From Amycolatopsis benzoatilytica AK 16/65 (GTDB taxonomy: Bacteria > Actinomycetota > Actinomycetes > Mycobacteriales > Pseudonocardiaceae), in assembly GCF_000383915.1 (NCBI RefSeq), contig NZ_KB912942.1, positions 6,377,175 through 6,441,174 of the forward strand: a stretch of DNA of 64,000 nucleotides. Reading direction: 5' to 3'. A program made the translations under genes and the position numbers. How positions within the stretch are numbered: position 1 is the stretch's first letter; the number at the start of each line of letters is the position of its first letter. The notes below the pieces were generated by a model. That model was not told the DNA's origin, ran no database searches, and saw only the letters and a program-made list of their open reading frames with translations. Positions 41,807 to 50,680 of the stretch are shown here, one piece after another.

Positions 41807-43191
41807 TGGTACTCCCTCAGTCTCTCTCGAACGCCGACTGTCGCACCGCCCGCGGCGAACACCGCGAGAATCCCGATACCGGGCGCGAGCGCGGTGATCG
41901 CGTTGTCGCCGGAGCGGGTGCTGTCGAGAAATTCCTGGCGGCACACGTCGATCGCGGCCTGCAGGTTCGTGTCCAACCGGGTGAACGCGGCGGCGGCGCT
42001 GTTCGGGCTCACGCTCGTCGCGAAGTCCACCGCCTCCTGGTATTGCCCGCCGTCGTCCAGTCGACGCACTTCGAGGTGGGCCAGCGACCATTCGCGGGCG
42101 GCCTGTTCCGCCGCTTCGATCTTCTTCTCGCCCGAGGTGCCGGACGCGAGGGTGCGCGCCTGGCCGAGCAGCCCGCCTTTGCCGTCCGCGCCGACGAGCT
42201 TCTGGGCCAGTTCGATGAACTGCTTCTCGTACTGGGCGCCGTCGCCGCGCGCGACCAGCGTGAGGGTCTCGTCCGCGCGGGCCTGCAGCGCGTAGATCCG
42301 GGCCCGCACCAGGATGTCGACCTGCGAGGTGCCGTCGGTGCGGCCGGTCGCGACGAAGCTGCCCTGCACGACCAGCGCGACCGCGCCCCACAGCAGCGAC
42401 AGCACGATGCAGCCGGTCGCGACGAGCAAGCCGATGTTCAGCACCCGGTTCGTCCGGCGGGTCAGGTAGATCTGCGCGACGACGAGCGCCGCGATCAGCA
42501 CGAGGATCAACGCGACCGCCGCCCACGGCACGTCGCTGCTGCTGTCCTCTTCGGCGAAGAGCTTGTCGGTGTGGGCTTGGTAGAGCGCGTCCGCGGCGGG
42601 CAGCAGCGTGCTGCGCATCAGCTGCGAGGCTTCGCGCAGGTACGAGGCGCCGGACGGGAAGCCCTGCCGGTTGTTCGCCCGCGCGGTCTCGACGATCCCG
42701 GTGTAGACCGGGATTTTCTGGTTCAGGATGTCCACCTGATGGGCGGCGTCGCCGACGCCGGTGGTGTCGGAGGCGGCCCGGGCGAGCGCGGAACCCGCTT
42801 CGGCGATGTCCTGCTCGTACTTCTTCCGCAGTTCCGGCGGCTCGGTGCCGACTGAAAGGAAGGCGCTCGCCGCGGTCGCGTCCGCGTCCGACAGCGAGCG
42901 GAACACCTGCTGCGCGGCCGCCGCGAGCGGTTCGCGGTGGTCGATGAGGCCGTTGATCGTGTTGTCTTTGTCCTTTACGGACAAGACGCCGACCAGGCCG
43001 GCGACGAGCGACAGCAGCACCAGCGCGATCGCGATCAGCGACAGCCGGCCGGGCGTGGTGGTGGCCGCTCTCACGACCGCGCGAATCGCCTGGCCCGGCA
43101 GGTCCAGCAGGCCGGCGATCCCGCTGCGGCCCTCCGGTTCCCCAGGCGGCGGCTCAGCAGTCGTTTCCGGCCGCGTCGCAGTGCTGGTCAT
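41803..43191 (-). CDS. glnX: Membrane signal-transmitting protein GlnX
   Basis: A 462-residue membrane protein with four hydrophobic segments (near residues 50, 235, 265 and at the C-terminus) and two helical extracytoplasmic regions, the layout of mycobacterial GlnX. GlnX is thought to relay GlnH binding across the membrane to PknG. The cytosolic N-terminus is Pro/Glu-rich. GGAGG precedes the chosen ATG; a start 48 nt upstream is possible. It is the first gene of glnX-glnH-pknG. Confidence 0.88.
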   Translation of the reverse strand: MTSTATRPETTAEPPPGEPEGRSGIAGLLDLPGQAIRAVVRAATTTPGRLSLIAIALVLLSLVAGLVGVLSVKDKDNTINGLIDHREPLAAAAQQVFRSLSDADATAASAFLSVGTEPPELRKKYEQDIAEAGSALARAASDTTGVGDAAHQVDILNQKIPVYTGIVETARANNRQGFPSGASYLREASQLMRSTLLPAADALYQAHTDKLFAEEDSSSDVPWAAVALILVLIAALVVAQIYLTRRTNRVLNIGLLVATGCIVLSLLWGAVALVVQGSFVATGRTDGTSQVDILVRARIYALQARADETLTLVARGDGAQYEKQFIELAQKLVGADGKGGLLGQARTLASGTSGEKKIEAAEQAAREWSLAHLEVRRLDDGGQYQEAVDFATSVSPNSAAAAFTRLDTNLQAAIDVCRQEFLDSTRSGDNAITALAPGIGILAVFAAGGATVGVRERLREYQ

Positions 43192-43282
43192 CCCCGATCC
43201 TCCCCATACGCCACCCGCAGAAGGTAGCCGGTCGGGCAAGTCGCAGCGAACGACACCCGGAAGGTGTCACCTGCACGTGATC

Positions 43283-44338
43283 TCAGCCGACGCAACGGCC
43301 GCTGCTGTCGCCCTTCCAGCCAGATTCGCTTGTGGCGACACTGCGCAGCAACCCCTGGGTTGCCGCTTCGGCCATCGCAGCGCGTACGTCCACGCACCAT
43401 GGTCCGTCCGGTCGCAGTTCCACGTACGCGCCTTCGCCGTTCTTCAGTTCCAGCTCGCGTTCTCCGTCTACCGCGATGACACCGCCACCCGCCGCCAGGT
43501 CAACGCGTACACCCGGGCGAAGCACGCCCCAGCCGCGTACGCCGACTGGACGCACCAGCCCAGGCGCGATCGCCGCGTGCACGACGTACGCGGAGCTATC
43601 CACCGGGCCGAGCTGCAGTGCCACGCCTTCCGCACTGGTACGAGAACTCGGACACAACTGCCCAGCGATGCTCGACAAGCCAATGCTGTCCGGTTCGGCG
43701 AACGTGCAGTACAGCTCGGTGAGCGCGGTCGGATCCCAGAGCGCCTTCGCTCCGGCGTGCCTGCTCATCGACACCGCGACGTCCACCAGCGCGATCTCGC
43801 GACGGTTCTTCGTGACCACTTCGAGCACGCTGACCCGCTGCATGACCAGGTCCGCATCGACCTGACCACTGGCCACCATGCCGGCCGCGAGACCGGCGAC
43901 AGTGGCCTCGCCAGCTTGCGGGAAGGCGTTGTTGGTGCCGGTCGGCAGTGCGAGCAGCGGCACGTCGCCGCACGCCTTCGCGGCAACGCGCGCGGTGCCG
44001 TCCCCGCCGAGGCACACGATCACGCCAGCACCCGCGTCGACCATCCGGCGCACGGCGTTGACTGTGTCGATCGCGGTGCCGGTGAGCGTGTCTTCGTCGC
44101 AGAACTCGATGCGCGGGACCGGGTCGCGACCCAGGTCGCGCAGCACGGAGGCAGTGATCCCGCCGAAATCCGTGGACAACATGACCCGGTCGACACCGGC
44201 CACGGCGAACGCCGACAGCAGCCGGCGCACGATGTTGGCCTTCTCCTCGGCCGGGAACACCGTGGCCTGGGTGACCAGTCTTCGGATGTCCCGTCCGGAC
44301 GCCGGGTTCACGACGATCCCCGCGACGACTTCGCCCAT
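43283..44338 (-). CDS. ATP-NAD/AcoX-type kinase family protein
   Basis: A 351-residue protein of the NAD kinase/diacylglycerol kinase superfamily, closest in pattern to AcoX-like proteins found near acetoin genes. NPASGRDIRRL lies at the N-terminus, the nucleotide-binding GGDGTARV near residue 115 and LPTGTNNAFP soon after. The substrate is unknown; no acetoin dehydrogenase genes are adjacent. It lies 91 nt upstream of glnX on the same strand and could be co-transcribed with that operon. Confidence 0.8.
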   Translation of the reverse strand: MGEVVAGIVVNPASGRDIRRLVTQATVFPAEEKANIVRRLLSAFAVAGVDRVMLSTDFGGITASVLRDLGRDPVPRIEFCDEDTLTGTAIDTVNAVRRMVDAGAGVIVCLGGDGTARVAAKACGDVPLLALPTGTNNAFPQAGEATVAGLAAGMVASGQVDADLVMQRVSVLEVVTKNRREIALVDVAVSMSRHAGAKALWDPTALTELYCTFAEPDSIGLSSIAGQLCPSSRTSAEGVALQLGPVDSSAYVVHAAIAPGLVRPVGVRGWGVLRPGVRVDLAAGGGVIAVDGERELELKNGEGAYVELRPDGPWCVDVRAAMAEAATQGLLRSVATSESGWKGDSSGRCVG

Positions 44339-44471
44339 CGGGCATCCCCCTCGTCCGCTCTCCGGGCCATCGAACGCCTCCTCCAGTGTGGAGGAAAGGG
44401 TTGCATCAACGTTGCAGAGGCCGCTGCCGCGACGAGAGCCTACCCTGGGTTCCTGGGTAATTACCCATAGT

Positions 44472-44693
44472 TCAGACGAGAGTTCCGAGCCCGCCGTAGC
44501 TGTACCCGGCCTCTTCGACCGCAGCCCGCACGGCCGCCTCGTCGAGCGGGCTGGCGCTGCGGACCTGGACGCGGCCGGTCTCGATGTCGACTGTGACGTT
44601 CTCGACGCCGGGCAGTGCGGTCAGTTCCTCGGTGACCGACTGGGCGCAGTGACCGCACGACATTCCGGTGACGAGGTAGCTGTTTTCGATCAT
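44472..44693 (-). CDS. Heavy-metal-associated (CopZ-like) copper chaperone
   Basis: A 73-residue ferredoxin-like metal-binding protein. The metal motif GMSCGHC is at residues 10-16, and the length is that of a lone HMA domain. Such proteins carry Cu(I) to P-type ATPases or copper-sensing repressors, none of which lies in the window. The ATG was chosen because the HMA domain begins seven residues in. Confidence 0.92.
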   Translation of the reverse strand: MIENSYLVTGMSCGHCAQSVTEELTALPGVENVTVDIETGRVQVRSASPLDEAAVRAAVEEAGYSYGGLGTLV

Positions 44694-44823
44694 GCCGGCG
44701 AGCCTACGAGTCGGTGACCGGCCACGATCGGGCGATCCACAGTGGCCGGTGTCGGAAGGGAATGCGTTGTCCGGCAACCAGAACCACCCGCCCAGATCCA
44801 CCCGGCGGGAGCGGCTGGAACGA

Positions 44824-44863
44824 GAGAAGCCGCCGCTCCCGAAGACGGGAGCGGCGGCTTCTC
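44824..44863 (-). terminator. Terminator of the second cold-shock gene
   Basis: A 17-bp perfect stem (44824-44840 with 44847-44863) around a 6-nt loop. It is 16 nt past the cold-shock stop on the minus strand, followed by TCGTTCC rather than a strong T-run. Confidence 0.8.
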
Positions 44864-44878
44864 AGCGAAGAACGTAGG

Positions 44879-45082
44879 TCAGAGAACGGTGACCGACGTA
44901 GCCTGCGGGCCCTTCTGGCCCTGGCCGATCTCGAACTGCACGCGAGCGTTCTCCTCAAGGGTACGGAAGCCGTTGCCCTGGATCTCGCTGTAGTGCACGA
45001 AGACGTCGCCGCCACCGTTGTCGGGAGTGATGAAGCCGAACCCCTTCTCGGAGTTGAACCACTTCACGGTGCCCTCAGTCAT
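44879..45082 (-). CDS. Cold-shock protein (CspA family), copy 2
   Basis: A 67-residue OB-fold protein very similar to the copy at 30991-31194, with RNP motifs KGFGFI and DVFVHY. GGAG precedes the ATG at a good distance. An upstream AT-richer stretch of about 200 nt (45083-45300) probably holds promoter and leader. The two copies differ most at the ends (QATSVTVL against QAQKVRAI). Confidence 0.95.
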   Translation of the reverse strand: MTEGTVKWFNSEKGFGFITPDNGGGDVFVHYSEIQGNGFRTLEENARVQFEIGQGQKGPQATSVTVL

Positions 45083-45300
45083 CTAACAATCTCCATACAT
45101 AACACCAAAACAGGAAGCCACATCGACGTCCTGGGCCCAGACACGGGCGAGATCCGCCTTCGTCGAGACGACGAAGAAGCTCACGCCCGCTGAGTTCTGC
45201 GAGCGTGACTTACCACGAACACAAAATTCGAGACCACTTAAAGTAAAGCACAGCGGAGCGGCCCCCGACAAGCCGACTCACCCCAGTTCACGAGACCGGG

Positions 45301-45576
45301 TCACTCCCCGCTGGCCGGTCGCAGCGACGCGCCGAACGGCGAGCGCCAGCCTGCCCCGCTGTCCGCGGCGACGACGGCCACGTCGTGCGCTTCCGCACTG
45401 GCGCTGAACTGCACCGGAACCACTCCGGACCGGGCCTGCTCCGGCACCTGCGCGGCCTGCTCGGGCTCGTTCCGCACCACGGACACCACGGCAGCGGACT
45501 GCGTGGACCGGGCCCGGCCGCGCGTCGTGCCGGCGGCCTTCCCGGTGCGGGATTTCCCGTCCTTTTCGTCGGCCAT
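45301..45576 (-). CDS. Small hydrophilic protein of unknown function
   Basis: A 91-residue protein with a basic, Lys/Arg/Thr-rich first 25 residues (ADEKDGKSRTGKAAGTTRGR) and a Val/Ala-rich middle that could form strands. There is no membrane segment or known motif. GGGGAG precedes the ATG. It is upstream of the second cold-shock gene on the same strand, about 220 nt away. Confidence 0.55.
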   Translation of the reverse strand: MADEKDGKSRTGKAAGTTRGRARSTQSAAVVSVVRNEPEQAAQVPEQARSGVVPVQFSASAEAHDVAVVAADSGAGWRSPFGASLRPASGE

Positions 45577-45894
45577 GACGAACTCCCCTCGTTCCTTCCC
45601 GCGGCAAGCGGGGGCGATGACCGCGATGGTGCCATCCGGCACCGACAAAAACCGGCGATCCCCGATCCGGAAACGGGCCGGACGGCCGCGAACCAAGCCG
45701 GGACGCCACCCGGGAATTCCCCATCCGGACGCCAGCCGATCGAGCCGAGCGTACCGGGTCCGATTGCCGAAAACCCCGGGAACACCGTCAGGTTACCTGA
45801 GCCGGGGGCGGGCAGCTACCGAACTTCTCCGGCGTTTCCCTGTGTTCTCAGGAAGATTTCAGGTACCGGGCGGCGGCAGGCGACCGGGGACGCG
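45577..45894. other. Intergenic region upstream of the 91-residue gene
   Basis: About 320 nt with no convincing gene. Open frames here are shadows or upstream extensions of the 91-residue gene. The right end borders copy 5 of the hairpin repeat. Confidence 0.45.
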
Positions 45895-45949
45895 GTCCGT
45901 GAAGGGCCCCTTGCCGGACTCTGATTCCCCCAAGGAGCCCTTCACGGAC
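45895..45949. repeat. Dispersed hairpin repeat, copy 5
   Basis: Arms 45895-45913 and 45931-45949 pair at 18 of 19 positions around a 17-nt loop with GGACTCTGATTC. It lies 21 nt past the stop of the leftward TPP enzyme, again 3' of a gene. Confidence 0.8.
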
Positions 45950-45970
45950 AGGCAGCAACCAGGCCGGGGC

Positions 45971-47602
45971 TCAGGGAGCGGCCGGACGCGAAGCACCCAG
46001 CAGAGCGCTCAGCCGGACGTCCGGGGTCACCACATCCGGATCCGTCCGGACGTCGATCACGCACGGCCGCTGCCGTACCAGGGCGCTCGCGATGATCGGC
46101 TCGAGCCGCTCGCGATCGTCCACCGTGTACCCCGCCGCGCCGAGGCCGCGCGCCCAGGAAGCGAAGTCCGTCAGCGGGATGGTCACCCCGGACAGCCGCC
46201 CGTGGGTGCGCGCCTGGTGCATCGCGAGCGGACCGTGCAGCCCGTTCTGGAACACGACCACCATCACCGGCGCCCGGTAGCGCACCGCTGTCTCGATCTC
46301 TTGCCCAGTCATGAGCGTGCCCGCGTCGCCGACCATCGCGACCACTGCACGACGCGGCTCGGCGAGCTTGGCCGCGACCGCGGCAGGCACCGCGTACCCC
46401 ATCGCGGCGTTGCTCGGGCCGAGCTGGCTGCGCGGAGCGGTGAAGCACCAGTAGCGGTGCATGAACTGCGCGAAGTTGCCTGCGTCACTCGTGACGATGG
46501 TGTCCTCGGGTGCCAGCTTTCGCAGCGCGCGCACCACGTCTGCCGGATGCACGCGGGTGTTGTCGCTGGTGTTCGGCGGTGTCATGAAGGTGTGCACGGC
46601 GGCGTTCGCGGCCGATGCCCTGCGCGTACGCGGCGAAGCGATCGCGCGCAGCTCCTTGAGAAACGGCTCCACCTCAGAGTCGACGCGGAACGTCAGGCCG
46701 CGACGGCGCTGCTCGTCAATCCCTGTGCCGACAAGGACGAGCGTCTGCTGCGGCGTCGGGTAGCGGAAACCCTGGGTGGTGACTTCGTCGAGCTGGGTGC
46801 CGAGCGCGAGCACCAGGTCCGCGCGCTCAAGGGCGTCGAGCTGGCGCGCCGGAATGCCCAGCCCGAGGTGCCCGGCGTAGCGCGCGTGGTTCTCCGGAAA
46901 GGCATCCTGCCTGCGGAAAGCGTTGTACACGGGCAGCGCGAGCTCGTCCGCGACCGCGATCAGTTCGTCGCGCGCCGACCGCGCGCGACCGCCGACGATG
47001 ACCACCGGGTAGCGGGCTTCGTCGACAAGCCCGGCGACTGCTTCCGCCGAACGGCCCAACGTGCCGGCGGCGGGCGGGCGAACCTCGGCGGCCGGCTTCG
47101 CCGAGTCGTACGGGACGCCCCACGCGTCGGCAGGCACGCCGATCACCACCGGTCCCGGCCGGCCTTCGCGGCAGCGGGCGAGACCTTCGGCGAGCAAGTG
47201 CGGCACATCGTCCGGTGCGTCCGCGCGGACGCACCATTTGGCGATCTTCTCGAACATCGGCGTGGCATCGGACGCCGGCACCTCGCCGGTCAGCGTCCGG
47301 TCCAGCGCCGGGGTTTCCAGCAGCACCACCATCGGCGTCTCGTCCTGGTAGGCCGTCTGCACTCCCAAGACCAGCGCCGCGGCACTCGGACCGCGGCTGG
47401 CGAGCAGGATCGCGGGCCGTTCGGTGAGCTTGCCTTCGGCCTCGGCCATGAAGGCGGCGCCCGAATCGTGCCGGGCCGAGACGAGCGTGAGGTCGCGCTC
47501 GCGGCCCAGCGCGTCGAGCAATTCCAGGAACGACTCGCCGACGACCGCGTACACCCGGCGGACCCGGGCTTCGTTCAAAACGCGTACGGCCGTTTGCGCG
47601 AC
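45971..47602 (-). CDS. Thiamine-pyrophosphate-dependent acetolactate synthase-like enzyme
   Basis: A protein of about 543 residues with the N-terminal pyrimidine-binding, central and C-terminal PP-binding domains of the POX/ALS family. The PP site is VGDAGTLMTGQEIETAV followed by VVFQNG. The activating Glu near residue 50, normally in RHE, is Asp in ARHDSGAAF. The natural start is unclear: where homologues begin, the codon is GTC, preceded by AGGGAAC, and no ATG, GTG or TTG is near. The open frame continues to a GTG at 47746, which would overlap the divergent gene. A TTGACG (47659-47664) and TAAGCT pair may be its promoter. Confidence 0.75.
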   Translation of the reverse strand, partial: VAQTAVRVLNEARVRRVYAVVGESFLELLDALGRERDLTLVSARHDSGAAFMAEAEGKLTERPAILLASRGPSAAALVLGVQTAYQDETPMVVLLETPALDRTLTGEVPASDATPMFEKIAKWCVRADAPDDVPHLLAEGLARCREGRPGPVVIGVPADAWGVPYDSAKPAAEVRPPAAGTLGRSAEAVAGLVDEARYPVVIVGGRARSARDELIAVADELALPVYNAFRRQDAFPENHARYAGHLGLGIPARQLDALERADLVLALGTQLDEVTTQGFRYPTPQQTLVLVGTGIDEQRRRGLTFRVDSEVEPFLKELRAIASPRTRRASAANAAVHTFMTPPNTSDNTRVHPADVVRALRKLAPEDTIVTSDAGNFAQFMHRYWCFTAPRSQLGPSNAAMGYAVPAAVAAKLAEPRRAVVAMVGDAGTLMTGQEIETAVRYRAPVMVVVFQNGLHGPLAMHQARTHGRLSGVTIPLTDFASWARGLGAAGYTVDDRERLEPIIASALVRQRPCVIDVRTDPDVVTPDVRLSALLGASRPAAP

Positions 47603-47739
47603 GGTAGTTCCCTGTTGGTATCTAATGAGGGAGAGCTTAGGGCGGCACCGTTCACCGGCGTCAAGTGATCTTGAAAAAGTCGCTGCCGGATTATGCCGAT
47701 TGCCGGATCGGGCTGCCCGCCAGTTGGGAGGACGGCCGC

Positions 47740-49020
47740 GTGACATCCGCCGAACATGAGACTGTTTTCACTTATGGTGCCCCTGCGCTCAAGTACGGCA
47801 CCGGGGCGAGCGACGAGATCGGGTACGACCTTGCCCAGTACGGAGCGCGCCGGGTGCTGGTGGTCACCGACCCGGTCGTCGCGGCGACCGGCTGGCCGGA
47901 ACGGATCGCCGAGGGCATCCGCGGCTACCGGATCACGGTGGAGACCTTCGACGGCGTCCAGGTCGAGCCCACCGAGGTGAGCATGCAGAAGGCGGTCGAC
48001 TTCGCCCGCGGCTCCGGCCCGTACGACGCGTTCGTGGCCGTCGGCGGCGGCTCCAGCATCGACACCGCCAAGGCGGCGAACCTGCTGACCAGCAACGACG
48101 GCGAGCTGATGGACTACGTCAACGCGCCGGTCGGCGGCGGCCGGGCCCCGGCGAATCCGCTGAAACCGCTGGTCGCGGTGCCGACGACGACCGGGACCGG
48201 CTCGGAGAGCACCACCGTGTGCGTGCTGGACGTGCTGTCGCTGCGGGTGAAGAGCGGGATCAGCCACCTGCGGCTGCGCCCGACGCTGGCGGTCGTCGAC
48301 CCGCGGCTGACGGTCAGCCAGCCGGCCGGCGTCACCGCGGCGAGCGGCATGGACATCCTGTGCCACGCCGCGGAGAGCTACACCGCCAAGCCCTACACCG
48401 AGTTCGACCGGAAGCGGCCGGAACAGCGCGTGCCGTACTGCGGGGCGAACCCGCTCGCCGACATGTTCGCGGAGAAATCGCTGCAACTGCTGTCGTGGGC
48501 GCTGCCGGCCGCGGTCAAGGACGGCGAGAACCTGGCCGCGCGCGAGGCGATGGCGCTGGCCGCGACGTTCGCCGGGCTCGGCTTCGGCAACGCGGGCGTG
48601 CACATCCCGCACGCCAACGCGTACCCGATCGCCGGGCAGGTACGGGATTTCCACCCCGCGGACTATCCCGGCGACGAGGCGATGGTGCCGCACGGGATGG
48701 CGGTGTCGCTGACCGCGCCGGCCGCGTTCCGGTTCACCTTCGCGGCCGACCCGGAACGGCACCTGCGGGTAGCCCGGCTGCTCGCGCCGGACTTCGAGTG
48801 GTCCGGCGACCTGGCGGATCATCTGCCCGCGGTGCTGACCGAACTGATGCAGTCGATCGGCTTGCCGTCCGGGATCGGCGCGGTCGGCTATTCGGAGTCC
48901 GATGTGGACTCTCTCGTCTCCGGCACGGTGCAGCAGCAACGGTTGCTGGCGACCGCACCGCGCACCCCGTCCGAAGAGGACTTGGCGGGGATTCTGCGCG
49001 CATCGGTGCAGCTGTGGTGA
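47740..49020 (+). CDS. Hydroxyacid-oxoacid transhydrogenase (iron-containing ADH family)
   Basis: A 426-residue group III metal-dependent alcohol dehydrogenase resembling ADHFE1, which transfers hydride from 4-hydroxybutyrate to 2-oxoglutarate. It has the NAD-binding GGGSSIDTAKAANLL, PTTTGTGSEST, and the iron-site segments GMDILCHAAESYTAKPY, GVHIPHANAYPIAG and MVPHGMAVSL. The insert after SYTAKPY is typical of the transhydrogenase branch. The GTG start has GGGAGGA upstream. Its stop overlaps the thioesterase start by 4 nt. Confidence 0.88.
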   Translation: MTSAEHETVFTYGAPALKYGTGASDEIGYDLAQYGARRVLVVTDPVVAATGWPERIAEGIRGYRITVETFDGVQVEPTEVSMQKAVDFARGSGPYDAFVAVGGGSSIDTAKAANLLTSNDGELMDYVNAPVGGGRAPANPLKPLVAVPTTTGTGSESTTVCVLDVLSLRVKSGISHLRLRPTLAVVDPRLTVSQPAGVTAASGMDILCHAAESYTAKPYTEFDRKRPEQRVPYCGANPLADMFAEKSLQLLSWALPAAVKDGENLAAREAMALAATFAGLGFGNAGVHIPHANAYPIAGQVRDFHPADYPGDEAMVPHGMAVSLTAPAAFRFTFAADPERHLRVARLLAPDFEWSGDLADHLPAVLTELMQSIGLPSGIGAVGYSESDVDSLVSGTVQQQRLLATAPRTPSEEDLAGILRASVQLW

Positions 49021-49421
49021 GCTACCCGCATTGGCACCAGGTTCCGCTGCGGTGGAAGGACAATGACGTCTACGGCCACGTGAACAACGTGGTGCACTAC
49101 TCGCTGATGGACACGGCGATCAATACCTGGCTGATCGAGCGCGGCGGACTGGACATCGAATCCGGGCCGGTGATCGGACTGTGCGTCGAGTCGAAATGCG
49201 CCTACCACGCTTCGGTTTCGTTCCCGGACACGCTCCGGATCGGTCTGCGGGTGGCGCATCTCGGCCGGTCGAGCGTGCGCTACGAGATCGGGATGTACTC
49301 GGCTGCCGAGACGTTGGTGGCGGAAGGGCATTTCGTGCACGTGTTCGTGGACCGGGAAAGCCGGCGGCCGGTCGCGGTGGAAGGAAAACTGCGCGAGGCG
49401 CTCGCGGAACTCATCGCCTGA
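49017..49421 (+). CDS. Hotdog thioesterase (4-hydroxybenzoyl-CoA thioesterase-like)
   Basis: A 134-residue acyl-CoA thioesterase. The N-terminal LRWKDNDVYGHVNNVVHYSLMD is the 4HBT signature with the catalytic-type Asp. It starts with GTG in a GTGA overlap with the transhydrogenase, so the two are co-translated. It may release an acid from CoA in the same catabolic route. Its stop abuts that of the convergent PucR gene with no gap. Confidence 0.88.
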   Translation: MSYPHWHQVPLRWKDNDVYGHVNNVVHYSLMDTAINTWLIERGGLDIESGPVIGLCVESKCAYHASVSFPDTLRIGLRVAHLGRSSVRYEIGMYSAAETLVAEGHFVHVFVDRESRRPVAVEGKLREALAELIA

Positions 49422-50600
49422 CTACCCCGGCAAACCCAACGCGGCGCCGAACAGCAGGACGCCCTTCGCGGTCCGCGGGTCCGCACCGGTCAGCGCCGCG
49501 ATCCGGGCGAGCCGGTTGTCGACCGTGTTGGGGTGGACGTGCAGCCGCCGCGCGGTTTCCCGGCGGTTGAAGTCCGTTTCCAGGTAGGCGGTCAACGTGG
49601 TCAGCAAGTCCGGCTCGCCGCGCAGCCGGGAGGCGATCGAGCGCAGCTTCGGCACCGCTGCGCTCTCATGGCTGAGGTGGAACTCGAAGAGGTGGTCGTC
49701 GAGGACCGCTACTCCGCCGGGCGCGGACGCCAGCGGCAGGAGTTTCTCCGCCTGTCGCACCGCGGCCGGAATCGCCGCCAAGTCGGCCGCATGCGCGAAT
49801 CCGGCGGTGATCTCCACGCCGGATTCCCGCTGAGCCTGCGGAATGGCGTGCTGCGCCGCGGCGGTCGCCGCGGCCGAACCGTCCGGAGTGGACGGAAGCA
49901 GGACCAGACCGCCGTCCGGGTCGAGGGCGGCCAGCGCGTCATCGGGCAGGGCGCGGCGCAGGTGTCGCAGCAGCTGGCTGACCCGACGGTGCTCAGCGAG
50001 CCGGCGGCCGACCGAGTCGCCAGCGGATTCCGCCGGGTCCGGGGAAAACCGCAGCGCGAGCGCGCCGTACGCGGGAGCCAGCCGGAGGTCGAACCGGGCG
50101 GCGAGTTCCACAGCCGGCTCCCCCGCGGCCAGCGCCCGCGCCAGCGCCCGGATCGCCTCGCGCTCGTCGCCGTGTGCGGCCTGGAACTCCTCCTGATGCG
50201 CGCTGATCGCGGTCACCAAGACTTGGTGCAGGCAGTCCAGCAGCACCGCCGTCGCGTACGTCGGCAGGTCGCCTTCGGACTGCCGGGCCGCCTCCGCCCA
50301 CAGCTCTTCGATGCCCAGCAGGTACGCGTGCAGGAAATCGCTGACCGGCAGCCCTTCGAGCCCGCGTTCCCGGCCTCGTTCGCGGAAAAGCTCGAGCTCG
50401 TCGGCTCGCGGGGCGCGCCGCTCCCGCACCGCACGGAGGAAGAGCCGGAAAAGCTCGCGGCAGGTGTGCGCCATGTGCCGGTAGAGGTGTTCGGGCACCG
50501 GACCGCGGTAGTGCGGCGACAGCTCGACGTAGCGGCGCAGAGTCCGGTCCACCACCTGCGGCACCTGTCGTTCCAAGCTCGCCCACAGCTGTTGTGACAT
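49422..50600 (-). CDS. PucR/CdaR-type helix-turn-helix regulator
   Basis: A 392-residue regulator. The C-terminal PucR-type helix-turn-helix is clear: LTAYLETDFNRRETARRLHVHPNTVDNRLARI. An N-terminal helical sensor and a central GGDEF-like region are as in the CdaR/PucR family, which control catabolic genes for purines, aromatics or organic acids. It is divergent from the acyl-CoA ligase operon, 80 nt away, and a palindrome covers its start codon. It is the likely regulator of that operon and perhaps of the transhydrogenase pair. Confidence 0.88.
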   Translation of the reverse strand: MSQQLWASLERQVPQVVDRTLRRYVELSPHYRGPVPEHLYRHMAHTCRELFRLFLRAVRERRAPRADELELFRERGRERGLEGLPVSDFLHAYLLGIEELWAEAARQSEGDLPTYATAVLLDCLHQVLVTAISAHQEEFQAAHGDEREAIRALARALAAGEPAVELAARFDLRLAPAYGALALRFSPDPAESAGDSVGRRLAEHRRVSQLLRHLRRALPDDALAALDPDGGLVLLPSTPDGSAAATAAAQHAIPQAQRESGVEITAGFAHAADLAAIPAAVRQAEKLLPLASAPGGVAVLDDHLFEFHLSHESAAVPKLRSIASRLRGEPDLLTTLTAYLETDFNRRETARRLHVHPNTVDNRLARIAALTGADPRTAKGVLLFGAALGLPG

Positions 50601-50609
50601 GTCATAACA
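50590..50609. promoter_or_regulatory. Palindrome over the PucR start codon
   Basis: TGTTGTGACATGTCATAACA is symmetric except for one pair, with a perfect TGACATGTCA core. It overlaps the PucR ATG, so a bound protein would block PucR expression. It lies 72 nt from the divergent ligase start. Confidence 0.5.
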
Positions 50610-50680
50610 CGCTAGCCGAAACCATGGGCGATGTGCGCTTACGAGCTGGGCCGGCGCAGGCGACAGTTGGAGTTGTGTCC

